Of a DNA stretch of 64,000 nucleotides, positions 53,690 through 62,686 are shown one piece after another; position 1 is the stretch's first letter, and every line of letters begins with the position of its first letter. The stretch covers positions 124,001-188,000 of the forward strand of contig NZ_CP026107.1 in assembly GCF_002902965.1 (NCBI RefSeq), written 5' to 3'. The stretch is from Paraburkholderia hospita. GTDB taxonomy: Bacteria > Pseudomonadota > Gammaproteobacteria > Burkholderiales > Burkholderiaceae. Under the pieces are notes generated by a model, which was not told the DNA's origin, did not search any database, and worked only from the letters and a program-made list of their open reading frames with translations. The position numbers and the translations under genes were made by a program.

Positions 53690-53950
53690 TTAGCTGCCGA
53701 AAAAGATGCTGCAGTAGCTGATGGGACCCGTACAGTTGTCACCCGACGTGCTGCCGCCGCCACGATGCCAAAAGCCTCCTGCCTTTTTCTGCGACCCTGC
53801 CTGGTCCTTTCCAGTCAGGCTACCGCCGTAGCCCGATTCCGAAGCATTGCTCTGCTGCGACTGAACGGGAGGACTGCTTTCCTGAGCCTGTGACAATGCG
53901 GGGACGGCGAGGGCCGTTGCGATGACTAAGGTGCGAACAAACAATTTCAT
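53690..53950 (-). CDS. Small exported protein with C-terminal Cys pair
   Basis: 86 residues: signal peptide (MKLFVRTLVIATALAVPALS, cleavage near QAQE), Ser/Gln/Gly-rich middle and a C-terminus GDNCTGPISYCSIFFGS with two Cys that may form a disulfide. It ends FFGS, resembling the FFGG ends of the DUF4148 proteins. Ribosome site TTGGAG. It lies 94 bases after the efflux operon on the same strand; function unknown. Confidence 0.72.
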   Translation of the reverse strand: MKLFVRTLVIATALAVPALSQAQESSPPVQSQQSNASESGYGGSLTGKDQAGSQKKAGGFWHRGGGSTSGDNCTGPISYCSIFFGS

Positions 53951-54044
53951 CATGCTCTCCAAGGACGACCTGCCGCAGAAGCGTGTCCACGGCGCTAAAG
54001 AAAACGAACAAACGGGGAAGGCGGCGCGCGTCGTCGTCGCCGCT

Positions 54045-55583
54045 TCAATGACGCACATCCCTTTGCGCATACGACGACTCCCATCCGCCGCCGAGTACCT
54101 TGCACAAGGTGATGAGGTTGGCGGCAGCGTCGGCCTTGCTTTGCTCCAGATTGCTCTGGGCGTCGAGCAACTGCCTCTGCACATTGAGCACGTCGAGAAA
54201 ATCGACGGCGCCGGCCTTGTACCGCTGACGCGCGATAGAAAGCGCCCGCAGATTCAAACTCACGACTTCTTCCAGTCGATTGTGCCGCCGCTGTTCAGCG
54301 TCATAGACGATCAGCGCATCATCCACCTCGCGCCAGGCCTGAAGCACGGTATGTTTGTAGACGATTGCCGCCTCCTGCTGTTGGGCCTCGCGCAACTGCA
54401 GCGTTCCCTTGAGACGTCCGCCTTCGAAAATCGGAAGCGTGATCGACGGCCCGACGACAAACTGACCCGACGCCCAATCAGCGAGATTCGACAGCTGAAG
54501 ACTCTGGAATCCGGCGCTGCCGTTCAGCGAGATGCGCGGATAAAAGTCGGCTTTTGCCATACCAATAGCTGCCGTCGCCGCGTGCAACTGCGCCTCGGCC
54601 TTTCTGATGTCGGGCCTGCGCTGCACCAGCTCGGACGGAAATCCAATCGGCACCTGATTGGGAAGCCCTGGAACGTCACCTGTCTCGACGAGCATCTGTC
54701 GCAGCGCACCGGGCTGCAAGGCCAGCAACACGCCGATCGCGTTGATCGTCGTTTCGCTGCGCGATTCGAGCGTCGGAATCAGACTTTCGATCGTCGCGAC
54801 TTGTGCGGACGCGTTTGCCACGTCGAGATCGGTCGTCACGCCTTCACGTACGCGCGTTTGCGTGAGCTTCGTGGCGTCGCGTGCAATCTCGAGATTCTGA
54901 TGAGCGATCTGAAGCAGAGCCTGCGTGTCGCGCAGTTGAATGTAGTCGCGCGCGAGTTCGGCACGCGCGGACAACAACACCGCGTTTCGCTCTTCGTACG
55001 AGGCATCCGTCAATGCAGATGCGGCTTCCACGCTACGTCGAACCCGACCCCAGATGTCGACTTCCCATGACGCGTCAAACCCGAACTGATACAGGTTGTA
55101 AGCCGGCGAACCCTTGCTGCCCGGCAACGGCGCGACGCCAAGGGGCGCGCTCCCCGAAGCCGATTGTGTCTGGGTTTCCGTCGGCGAGACGCCAAGCAAC
55201 GAAAGAATGCCGTTCTCGCTACCGCGCTCGCGGTTGTACGAAGCGGCGCCCGTGAGTGTCGGATATTCCGCGGCGCCTGCAACGCGCTGCTCGGCCCGGC
55301 TTTGCCGCAGACGGGCAGAGGCCGCCGCTACGTCGAGGTTTGCATCGGCCAGTTTCTGTTCGAGTGCGTTCAGCGTGGGATCGTTGAACAGCAGCCACCA
55401 ATCCGGATTGAATTCGGATTCGGCCGCCTTGCTCGGCGCCTGCGCGGTCTGGGTACGATTGAAGACGTCGGGTGTGGCCGACGTCGGACGTTCGAAGTTG
55501 GGGCCCACCAGACAGCCGCTAAGTGCAAAGCAAAGCAAACCTGCCAACGCGGGCGTACGAATGGAAAACTCGCGCGCGTTCAT
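54045..55583 (-). CDS. NodT-type efflux outer-membrane lipoprotein
   Basis: 512 residues. Lipoprotein signal with lipobox LSGC (Cys24), then two homologous helical-barrel halves of the TolC/OprM type (LNALEQKLADANLDVAAASAR, DIRKAEAQLHAATAAIGMAK). The trimeric channel spans the outer membrane. Its ATG overlaps the stop of the HlyD gene (ATGA). Third gene of a DHA2, HlyD, OMF operon. Confidence 0.95.
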   Translation of the reverse strand: MNAREFSIRTPALAGLLCFALSGCLVGPNFERPTSATPDVFNRTQTAQAPSKAAESEFNPDWWLLFNDPTLNALEQKLADANLDVAAASARLRQSRAEQRVAGAAEYPTLTGAASYNRERGSENGILSLLGVSPTETQTQSASGSAPLGVAPLPGSKGSPAYNLYQFGFDASWEVDIWGRVRRSVEAASALTDASYEERNAVLLSARAELARDYIQLRDTQALLQIAHQNLEIARDATKLTQTRVREGVTTDLDVANASAQVATIESLIPTLESRSETTINAIGVLLALQPGALRQMLVETGDVPGLPNQVPIGFPSELVQRRPDIRKAEAQLHAATAAIGMAKADFYPRISLNGSAGFQSLQLSNLADWASGQFVVGPSITLPIFEGGRLKGTLQLREAQQQEAAIVYKHTVLQAWREVDDALIVYDAEQRRHNRLEEVVSLNLRALSIARQRYKAGAVDFLDVLNVQRQLLDAQSNLEQSKADAAANLITLCKVLGGGWESSYAQRDVRH

Positions 55584-56656
55584 TTGTTATCCGCTCCCAC
55601 GATCTTCGCGTCGCCATGCTTGCTAACCGCGACTTCCGCCTCGACAGAAAGTCCCACGCTCAATGCGGATGCCGCCTGCTGGCCCGGATCGATCGTGATC
55701 TTGACGGGCACGCGCTGCACGACCTTCGTGAAGTTGCCCGTCGCGTTGTCGGGCGCAATGGGCGCGAAGCTCACGCCGGTAGCAGGAGCCAGACTGTCGA
55801 TATGCCCTTGAATGACAACACCCGGAAAGCTGTCGACCTTGATACGCACACGCTCGCCAGGCCGCATGTTGGTGATCTGGTTTTCCTGGAAGTTCGCGAC
55901 CACATAGGCATCCGAAAGCGGCACGATCGCGAGCAGCGGCGCGCCGGGTGTGACGAACGCGCCGACCCGCACCGAACGTCTGCCCACCTTGCCGTCGACG
56001 GGCGCATGAATCTCCGTGTAAGACAGGTTGAGTTTGGCCTGCTCCAGCACGGCCTCAGCGTGTGCCAACGCACCGGTGGCCTTGTCGCGCTGGGTGCGCA
56101 GCACGTCGAGATTCTGTTCGGTCGCAGCGAGCGCAGCACGATCATGCGCCTGTTGCGCGAGTTGCTCGGCGAGCGCGCTCTTGGCGTGTTGATGCTCCTG
56201 CATCGTGCCCGCGCCGGACTCCGACAGGTTCTGGTAGCGTGCTGCATTTGCGCGTGCGAAATCGATCGACGCTTCGTCGGAACGCAGCGTGGCGCGCGCC
56301 TGATCGACGAGTGAAGGTTGACGCGCGATCTCGGCCTCGTAGTTCGCGACGGACGCCTTTGCGGCCGCGACATCGGCCTGCGCAGTCAGCAACGCAGCCT
56401 GGAAATCGCGATCATCGATACGCACCATCAATTGCCCAGCTTTCAACTGCTGGTTGTCCTCGACGAGCACCTCTGAAATCTGTCCGGCAATACGCGGCGC
56501 GACGAGCGTGAAATCCGCGACGACGTAGGCGTCGTTGGTGGATTCGTAGTCCGGATTGGCAAGCAGCTTCGTGCAACCCCAGGCAACGACGCCCAGCACG
56601 ACGACGACCGCGGCGATGCGAACCACTTTGGGGGGAAATCGGGTGAGGAATGACAT
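55580..56656 (-). CDS. HlyD/EmrA-type membrane fusion protein
   Basis: 358 residues. One N-terminal transmembrane helix (VVRIAAVVVVLGVVAWGC), then a split lipoyl-like domain (DFTLVAPRIAGQISEVLV, LNLSYTEIHAPVDGKVG), a coiled-coil hairpin between them (AAKASVANYEAEIARQPSLV) and a C-terminal barrel. It bridges the DHA2 pump and the outer-membrane channel. Start ATG at 56656 chosen over TTG at 56665. Starts 12 bases after the pump gene. Confidence 0.93.
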   Translation of the reverse strand: MSFLTRFPPKVVRIAAVVVVLGVVAWGCTKLLANPDYESTNDAYVVADFTLVAPRIAGQISEVLVEDNQQLKAGQLMVRIDDRDFQAALLTAQADVAAAKASVANYEAEIARQPSLVDQARATLRSDEASIDFARANAARYQNLSESGAGTMQEHQHAKSALAEQLAQQAHDRAALAATEQNLDVLRTQRDKATGALAHAEAVLEQAKLNLSYTEIHAPVDGKVGRRSVRVGAFVTPGAPLLAIVPLSDAYVVANFQENQITNMRPGERVRIKVDSFPGVVIQGHIDSLAPATGVSFAPIAPDNATGNFTKVVQRVPVKITIDPGQQAASALSVGLSVEAEVAVSKHGDAKIVGADNK

Positions 56657-56668
56657 ATGAATCAATGG

Positions 56669-58294
56669 TTAGCGATTGGACGGCGGTGTCGTGCACCACG
56701 GCGGATAGATGCGCACCGGCAGCACGGGTATGAGAAGCAGAACGGCAACGGCGATCACCGCCATCACGCGATAGAGGTCGGCGGAAGTGAGCACCACGGC
56801 CTGCTCGTGAATCCGGTGCGCGAGTTCGCCGAGACCATGAGCGGCGTCGACGCTCTGACTGGCGATCAATGCGTTATTGCCCAGATGGTCGACCAGCATG
56901 CTCGAATGAAAATGTTCACGGGCCGTGCCCACGCCTTCGATCAGCGCCGTTGCCGCCACGCCGGTGAATGCCTTGAGCGAGTTGAACATGGCCGAAGCGA
57001 AAGGGCCTTCCGTCGGAGGCAAGCCCGTTGTCACACCCATCAGAATGGCGACGATCACCATAGGCTGCGCCACGATCTGCAACGACTGGAGCCAGTAAAA
57101 GTTCTCGCGAACCCACTCGGAAGTCATGAAGCTCCCAAGGAAGCACGTGGTGGCGACCAGCGACAGTCCCAACGCCATGATCCACCGCGAATCGATCCGG
57201 GGCATGTTTAGCAGGGCGGCCGTCAGAGGAAGCGTAATCAGCAGCGGAATGGCAACCAGCAACGCCAGCGGTGCCGTTTGAAGCGGCCTGTACGTGTGCA
57301 CCATCGCAAGGAACTGGGCGGGAATCACAGCGACACCGACCAGCAACATCACGGCGCCCACGAGCGTCGACAGACCATGCGAGAAGTTTCTGCGGTACAG
57401 CAACTGCAGCTTGAAGAACGGAACCGGCTGATACCACTCGTTGACGAGAAACGCGATGAAAAGAAGCGTTCCTCCGGACAGCATCACGCAGATAAACGTC
57501 GAATTCAGCCAGTCGAGTCGATCGCCCTGTAACAGGCCCATGACGAGCATGGCAACACCCGGACCGCCCGTGATCAATCCGACCCAGTTGAACGACCGGA
57601 ACCTTTCGAGCTTGACAGCATCTTGCGGCAGGCCGTACTGGATCGCCACACAGCTCAACAGTCCGAACGGCACGGTCTGCCAGAACGCCATCTTCCAGCT
57701 GACATACTCCGTCCACAACGCGGCGAGCGGCGTGCCAATCGTAGGCCCAAAGGTTGCTGTGAGCGCGTATCCCGCAAGCCCATACAGCTTGATTCTGGGC
57801 GGCAGATAGCGCAACGCCACGATGATCAGCATGGGCGGCAGACAGCCCCCAGCGACGCCCTGCAGCACACGCAGCACGTAAAACGTGGACAGGTTCGGCG
57901 AGAACGGACAAAGGAAGGCAAACAACATCGAGGCCACCACCGCACCTATCGTGAACCGCTTCAAGGTGAAGGTGATGCCGAACCACGGTGCAAAGATCAT
58001 CGTGGACACGTTGGCGGCTTCGAACAGAACGGTCAGCCAGCTCCCGTCGTCATGTCCGATGGAGAGCGCGCCACGCACGTCGGTCATGGCAAGTGCAGTG
58101 ACCTGTTCGTTGACGATTGCCAGCAGCGACGCGAGCAGCATTCCACTCAGACCAATGGCCAGGCGCAGCGACATCTCCGCTTGCGCGGGTGCCTGAGGCG
58201 CGGGCGTCGGCGCTTGCGCTGCAGGCAACGGGGCAGGAGACGGTGCAACAACCGGGCCGGCCGTTTCAGTCGTCAATGGGTTGACACTCGTCAT
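56669..58294 (-). CDS. DHA2-family multidrug transporter (EmrB-type)
   Basis: 541 residues, a Pro/Ala-rich N-terminal tail of about 40 residues, then 14 hydrophobic segments of the DHA2 type. Helix 4 region VLRVLQGVAGGCLPPML and helix 5 GLAGYALTATFGPTIGTPL match the antiporter signature of EmrB-like pumps. First gene of the tripartite efflux operon. A 16-base perfect palindrome 150 bases upstream is a candidate operator. Confidence 0.94.
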   Translation of the reverse strand: MTSVNPLTTETAGPVVAPSPAPLPAAQAPTPAPQAPAQAEMSLRLAIGLSGMLLASLLAIVNEQVTALAMTDVRGALSIGHDDGSWLTVLFEAANVSTMIFAPWFGITFTLKRFTIGAVVASMLFAFLCPFSPNLSTFYVLRVLQGVAGGCLPPMLIIVALRYLPPRIKLYGLAGYALTATFGPTIGTPLAALWTEYVSWKMAFWQTVPFGLLSCVAIQYGLPQDAVKLERFRSFNWVGLITGGPGVAMLVMGLLQGDRLDWLNSTFICVMLSGGTLLFIAFLVNEWYQPVPFFKLQLLYRRNFSHGLSTLVGAVMLLVGVAVIPAQFLAMVHTYRPLQTAPLALLVAIPLLITLPLTAALLNMPRIDSRWIMALGLSLVATTCFLGSFMTSEWVRENFYWLQSLQIVAQPMVIVAILMGVTTGLPPTEGPFASAMFNSLKAFTGVAATALIEGVGTAREHFHSSMLVDHLGNNALIASQSVDAAHGLGELAHRIHEQAVVLTSADLYRVMAVIAVAVLLLIPVLPVRIYPPWCTTPPSNR

Positions 58295-58859
58295 AGGGGT
58301 GCGCTCGGCAAATAGTCCTCAACAACGCATCGCATCTGGGATGGACCTTCAGACGATGGACGCTGACGGAGACCTCAGGTGTTCCAGGAGACGACCTTTG
58401 CAATGACCTCTTGACCATTTACGTGGTTAATTCACCCGGAATTGCCGCGGTGAATTCACCGCGCGATGACGTGACTAATTCTAGGAGTTGAGTAGGGTTT
58501 CTTAAAGTCGTCGCATGTAACGTTTTAGGCCATTCGATTTTGAAATCTGGCCATGCGCATTCTGTAAGGATTTTTTGACGATCAGATGGAAATTGACTTT
58601 TTCCATACGGTCAATTTGCGGCATTTGTCATAGGGTTGGTCGCAAACCACCGCTGTCCAGCCACGATGACGCTCTCAGGGTTGAGGTCACTGCATTTGCA
58701 GTAATCCGTCAAATAGACTCTGCGCAAACCAATCCGAATCTGAAACACATAGTTGTTTTACGTGCATCGACGGAAATGTAGGCGCCGGATAGAATCAAAT
58801 CAAGTCGAATGAATTCGACAGCCTGCAATTGATTAACCGTTATTGATTGGTGAGCGAAA
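58295..58859. other. Intergenic region, efflux operon control region
   Basis: 565 bases between divergent transcription units. Contains the palindrome at 58447-58462 and nearby half-sites TTAATTCACC. No gene seen. Confidence 0.5.
58447..58462. promoter_or_regulatory. 16-base perfect palindrome, candidate operator
   Basis: GCGGTGAATTCACCGC is self-complementary; GGTTAATTCACCC at about 58425 repeats one half. Located about 155 bases upstream of the DHA2 pump gene. Fits a TetR- or MarR-type dimer, but no such gene is in view. Confidence 0.45.
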
Positions 58860-59060
58860 ATGAAATTCTCAGTTAAAGAAGCAATTCAGTCTGACGATAT
58901 CTCCAGAATCCAGCGTGCGATGAAGAGCGTCGACGCGGATGCGCAAGTGGACGTCAATGTCGGTGCAAATACGGTGAGCGTGGATTCCTGGCTGATGCCC
59001 GAAGAATTTTTCGTTGCTTTCCAGGACGAAGACTACAACGTGGCCATTCTCGAAGCATAG
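58860..59060 (+). CDS. Small heavy-metal-associated-like protein without CxxC
   Basis: 66 residues with an HMA-like ferredoxin-fold pattern (MKFSVKEAIQSDDISRIQRA, AQVDVNVGANTVSVDS, FFVAFQDEDYNVAILE). The metal-binding CxxC of true HMA domains is absent, so metal binding is doubtful. GGTGAG precedes the ATG. Stand-alone; acidic. Confidence 0.7.
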   Translation: MKFSVKEAIQSDDISRIQRAMKSVDADAQVDVNVGANTVSVDSWLMPEEFFVAFQDEDYNVAILEA

Positions 59061-59101
59061 CCGCCGACGTGGCCGGTGCGGTTTGCAACCGGCCATAGCA
59101 A

Positions 59102-59290
59102 TCACGCGTCGTTACTGCGGGTTGGCTTGAGCAACACGACGAAACCCGCTATCACGATGACGACGGCCGCCGCCGCATACCGGGCTATCTCTTCATGACC
59201 GGAGAGCAGTCCCTTGAATGCAAGCGGGCCGCCTACTGCGATAAACACGCCGATCTTCAACAACGTAGATCTGAGTTTCAGCCGAAACAT
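59102..59290 (-). CDS. Small membrane protein, 62 aa
   Basis: Two hydrophobic segments (IGVFIAVGGPLAFKGLL and YAAAAVVIVIAGFVVLL), positive N-terminus (MFRLKLRSTLLK). GGGAG lies seven bases before the ATG at 59290. No family named; probably an inner-membrane protein of unknown role. Confidence 0.6.
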   Translation of the reverse strand: MFRLKLRSTLLKIGVFIAVGGPLAFKGLLSGHEEIARYAAAAVVIVIAGFVVLLKPTRSNDA

Positions 59291-59459
59291 GCCCGCTCCC
59301 AATGTTAGGCGAATGGGTCGATTGTGGGAGATGAGCCCGGTTTCTTGAAGCGCGCACGCACTACGTTATGGGCCATTCAGTGCTCGAATTGCGCCAGGCC
59401 GAGCGTGACGCAGAGAATCGCACATACAATTGTGTGGAGAACTGAAGTCGGGAATTACG

Positions 59460-60419
59460 ATGGACAAATTTCGAGAGATGGAGGTGTTCGTCGCCATCGT
59501 TGATCGAGGCAGCTTTACCGGCGCGTCAGAGAAGCTCGGCATGTCGGCTCCCACGGTTTCGAGGGCGCTGAATTCGCTGGAAACACGCGTCGGCGCGCAG
59601 CTGATTGCGCGGACGACCCGCTCGATCCGTCCCACAGACGCGGGAATGTTCTACCTCGAAGCATGCCGCAGAGTACTCGATACCATCGCTGACGCGGAAT
59701 CGAATATCGCCGCTGAGCAAAGCAAGCCTGTGGGCACGTTGACTGTCTCCGCACCGGTCTTGTTTGGCCAGCGGTTCATCGCTCCGCTCATCAACGCCTA
59801 CGCAAATATCTATCCGGACGTCAGCGTGAATGTCGTCTATGTCGACCGTACGACGCGGCTGATCGAGGAAGGGGTGGATATCGCGATTCGCATCGGTCAT
59901 CTTGGCGATTCTTCAGTGTTCGCCGTGCCATTGGGCGCCGTGAGCCGCCGAACCTATGCAGCGCCGGCGTATCTCGACGCGCTCGGAGAGCCCGTTCATC
60001 CCAGGCAACTGAGTGACCACCACTGCGTGTCCTTTACGGGAGTGACGCATCCGCTCGAATGGCTGTTCTACGAAAACGGTTTGAGGTTGCCCGTTCGGGT
60101 TCGTCCGCGAATGGTCGTCGATCTGGCGCCCGCGGCTGTCATGGCGGCCGTCGACCGCGTGGGGATAACGCAACTGCTCTCTTACCAGGCAGCGCCCGAA
60201 GTGCTTAGTGGAAGTCTGCAACGAATCCTGGCAGCGTTTGAGCCGGAGTCGATCCCCGTGAATCTGCTGCACGTCGAGCGAAAAGGCACGAGCATGAAGA
60301 TTCGCTCTTTCGTCGAATTCGTGACCGAAACGTTACGCAGAAACGTGCACCTTCAATTCGTCGATGCGCCGAAGACAATGAGAGTTGGCAGTGCGATCGC
60401 AGATCTCGCTGAACCGTAA
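59460..60419 (+). CDS. LysR-family transcriptional regulator
   Basis: 319 residues: winged helix (MDKFREMEVFVAIVDRGSFT, PTVSRALNSLETRVGAQLI) and C-terminal effector domain (VDIAIRIGHLGDSS). GGGAATTACG precedes the ATG at 59460. Its target is not evident; the nearest divergent gene is a 62-residue membrane protein, and the efflux operon lies 1.2 kb away. Confidence 0.93.
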   Translation: MDKFREMEVFVAIVDRGSFTGASEKLGMSAPTVSRALNSLETRVGAQLIARTTRSIRPTDAGMFYLEACRRVLDTIADAESNIAAEQSKPVGTLTVSAPVLFGQRFIAPLINAYANIYPDVSVNVVYVDRTTRLIEEGVDIAIRIGHLGDSSVFAVPLGAVSRRTYAAPAYLDALGEPVHPRQLSDHHCVSFTGVTHPLEWLFYENGLRLPVRVRPRMVVDLAPAAVMAAVDRVGITQLLSYQAAPEVLSGSLQRILAAFEPESIPVNLLHVERKGTSMKIRSFVEFVTETLRRNVHLQFVDAPKTMRVGSAIADLAEP

Positions 60420-60446
60420 AGCGTAGTTCATCCCGTGCGAGAGGAT

Positions 60447-60986
60447 TCAAAGTGCGCAATGCACTGAATCAACTGCGAGACGAAGTTCCCGATACGCGGA
60501 AACCAGCGCATCCAGACTGAACGCGCGGTTCAAGCCGCTGGGATTGGGCAATACCCAGACGCGTGCGCCGCCAAATGTGACCGACTGAAGCCCCCAATCG
60601 ACGTCGCGTTTGCCGATCAATTCGGAAACCGCCATCTTGCCAAGGAAGGCAACATAGCGCGGCGCGTACAGTGTGACCTTTCGCTCGAATTCAGGCGCGG
60701 CCACCTTGATTTCAGATCGGGACAACTGCTCCGCCCGCGCCGTCGGGCGCGATACTGCCGTCGTCAAGCCGCACGCGTATTGCAGCAGTGAACGGTCGTC
60801 TTCGGGGCGTAGCTGTTCGCGCGTAAAACCCGCCAGGTGAAGAACTCGCCAGAACCGGTTTCCACGGCCCTCGAAGTGGTGACCTGTCGATGCCGCGCTT
60901 AGCCCCGGATTGATCCCGCAAAATACCACCGATAAGCCTGTATCGAGAAGATCCGGAAGACCTTGAAGCGAGTCAGGGTGAGCCAT
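60447..60986 (-). CDS. mug: G/U (G/T) mismatch-specific uracil-DNA glycosylase
   Basis: 179-residue base-excision repair enzyme of the MUG/TDG family that removes uracil and ethenocytosine opposite guanine. Catalytic-region motif CGINPGLSAAS (about 23-33) and the second motif LPNPSGLNRAFSL near residue 150 are both present. Length is typical of bacterial Mug. Convergent with the LysR gene and monocistronic. Confidence 0.92.
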   Translation of the reverse strand: MAHPDSLQGLPDLLDTGLSVVFCGINPGLSAASTGHHFEGRGNRFWRVLHLAGFTREQLRPEDDRSLLQYACGLTTAVSRPTARAEQLSRSEIKVAAPEFERKVTLYAPRYVAFLGKMAVSELIGKRDVDWGLQSVTFGGARVWVLPNPSGLNRAFSLDALVSAYRELRLAVDSVHCAL

Positions 60987-61136
60987 GGAGATTGCGGGCC
61001 TTTCAATGACAATTCGTTAGACCGCACGTGCGAGACACGTGTCGGGTAAGACACGCAGGAGTGTGACGTAGCCCGCGAGCCTGAAGAAGCAGCAGAAGTA
61101 CCGGTTTGAAGTCGAACATGACCTGATTCACGCCGT

Positions 61137-62132
61137 TCATTCGGCGATCGCGTCAAGCTCCAGCGAGTGTTCGTCCACTTCGCCACGAAAGCGCTGCCGA
61201 TACTGTTTCGGCGTCACATTGAGCCGTCGGGCGAACGTTGTACGCATATGCGTGGCGCTGTGGAAGCCGCATTTGAACGCAACGGTCTTGAGCGGCGCAT
61301 CCGTTTCTTCGAGCAGTTTTCTCGCCGTATCCACACGGACCTGTTCGACAAATGCCGACGGCGTCACCTTTGCATATTTGGCGAACAGGCGCGAGAAGGT
61401 GCGTCGACTGACGGAGACAGCGCTTGCGAGTTGCTCGATCGAGAGCACGTCCGTAATGTGGTCCATCACGTAACGCTGCACCTTGCCGATGATGGGATCA
61501 TCATCCTTGCGCACGCCGACGTAAGGGCTGTATTGCGACTGCCCACCTTCACGCTGGATATAAACGACCAGCCGTTTCGCGACGCGCACGGCCAGCTCAT
61601 GCCCCCAGTCTTCGGCCACCAGTGACAGGCACAGATCAATGCCCGCGGTAACGCCCGCTGACGTGAACAGGCGGCCGTCGCGAATGAAAATCCTGTCGGG
61701 CTGCACGCACGTTTGAGGAAAGTCGTCGGCGAGGCGGCCGGCATCGGCCCAATGGGTCGTCACTTCGCGGCTATCGAGCAGCCCTGCATGTGCGAGCAGG
61801 AACGCGCCGTTGCAAACCGACCCATACCGGGTCGCGCCGTTCGCCTGACGCCTCAACCAGTCGAGAAACTGGACCGGCGGACGAAAGTCGGGCAACTGCG
61901 GTCCCCCCGCTATCAACAGCAGGTCACATTGTGTGTCGAAATCCGCATAGCCGAAGGGCACGGCGAGTTGCATCCCATTGGATGCCGTTACCATGCCTGC
62001 TTCGAATCCTACGAAAGAGACCTGATATCGCTGATGCTCAGGCAGAAACGTGTTGGCTTCGGCGAACACGTCCAGTGGGCCTGCGACGTCCAGGGCTTGC
62101 ACACCATCAAATATGACAACGGCGACTTTCAT
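61137..62132 (-). CDS. GlxA-type AraC-family regulator (DJ-1/PfpI domain plus AraC domain)
   Basis: 331 residues. N-terminal DJ-1/PfpI-like domain (KVAVVIFDGVQALDVAGPLD, with Cys in YGSVCNGAFLLAHAGLL) and C-terminal AraC helix-turn-helix pair (IEQLASAVSVSRRTFSRLFA, TVAFKCGFHSATHMRTTFAR). Proteins of this plan are metabolite-responsive activators; many act on arginine, glycine betaine or carnitine genes. AAGG precedes the ATG at 62132. Divergent from the acetolactate-synthase-like gene. Confidence 0.92.
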   Translation of the reverse strand: MKVAVVIFDGVQALDVAGPLDVFAEANTFLPEHQRYQVSFVGFEAGMVTASNGMQLAVPFGYADFDTQCDLLLIAGGPQLPDFRPPVQFLDWLRRQANGATRYGSVCNGAFLLAHAGLLDSREVTTHWADAGRLADDFPQTCVQPDRIFIRDGRLFTSAGVTAGIDLCLSLVAEDWGHELAVRVAKRLVVYIQREGGQSQYSPYVGVRKDDDPIIGKVQRYVMDHITDVLSIEQLASAVSVSRRTFSRLFAKYAKVTPSAFVEQVRVDTARKLLEETDAPLKTVAFKCGFHSATHMRTTFARRLNVTPKQYRQRFRGEVDEHSLELDAIAE

Positions 62133-62686
62133 TTCGTGACCTTCATTGACTGTAAGCACGCCCACGGCTAACCGTGTTGGACGCTCCACTACAACGCATC
62201 ACGCAATGCCATGAAGCCTGGTAACGTGCAGTCGATTAGCTTATCGTAAGAATTCACCGTCACTGTGTCGTGATTAGAAAATCTCAAATGTATTTTTTCC
62301 GGAATGCCAGGTTTGCAGCTTGGTTTGCTATTTTTGTCAGTAACTGCAGAATCAGCTTTCCTTAGTTTCCCGCTGTCGTTCGCTTGAATAGTGCACCAGA
62401 AAGCTGGCGAAGGCGATGGCCGAAAACGGTCTCAGTTTGGCCCGTGAATGCGCCTGTTGAGCAATCGCTCGCGCGCAATGCTTGTCACAATGAAAGCGAA
62501 ACCCCCTCGCAATTCTTCCGGTTGCACATCACAAAAGTGCTGGATGGGTTGGCTATGCACGGAGAACCCGTCAGGTCGATCGTCCGCAAGCTGGTGCTGA
62601 ACATACGCTGTTCTCGAGTTGGAAGGGAGATTGGCCTTTGAATTGGGCCGCTGAAACGATCAGCGCCCGTTCCATTCGAGACAACC
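62133..62686. other. Intergenic region between divergent genes
   Basis: 554 bases, including an A+T-rich stretch (62270-62380) that probably holds promoters. An open frame at 62384-62641 lacks family-like sequence. No other feature supported. Confidence 0.5.
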
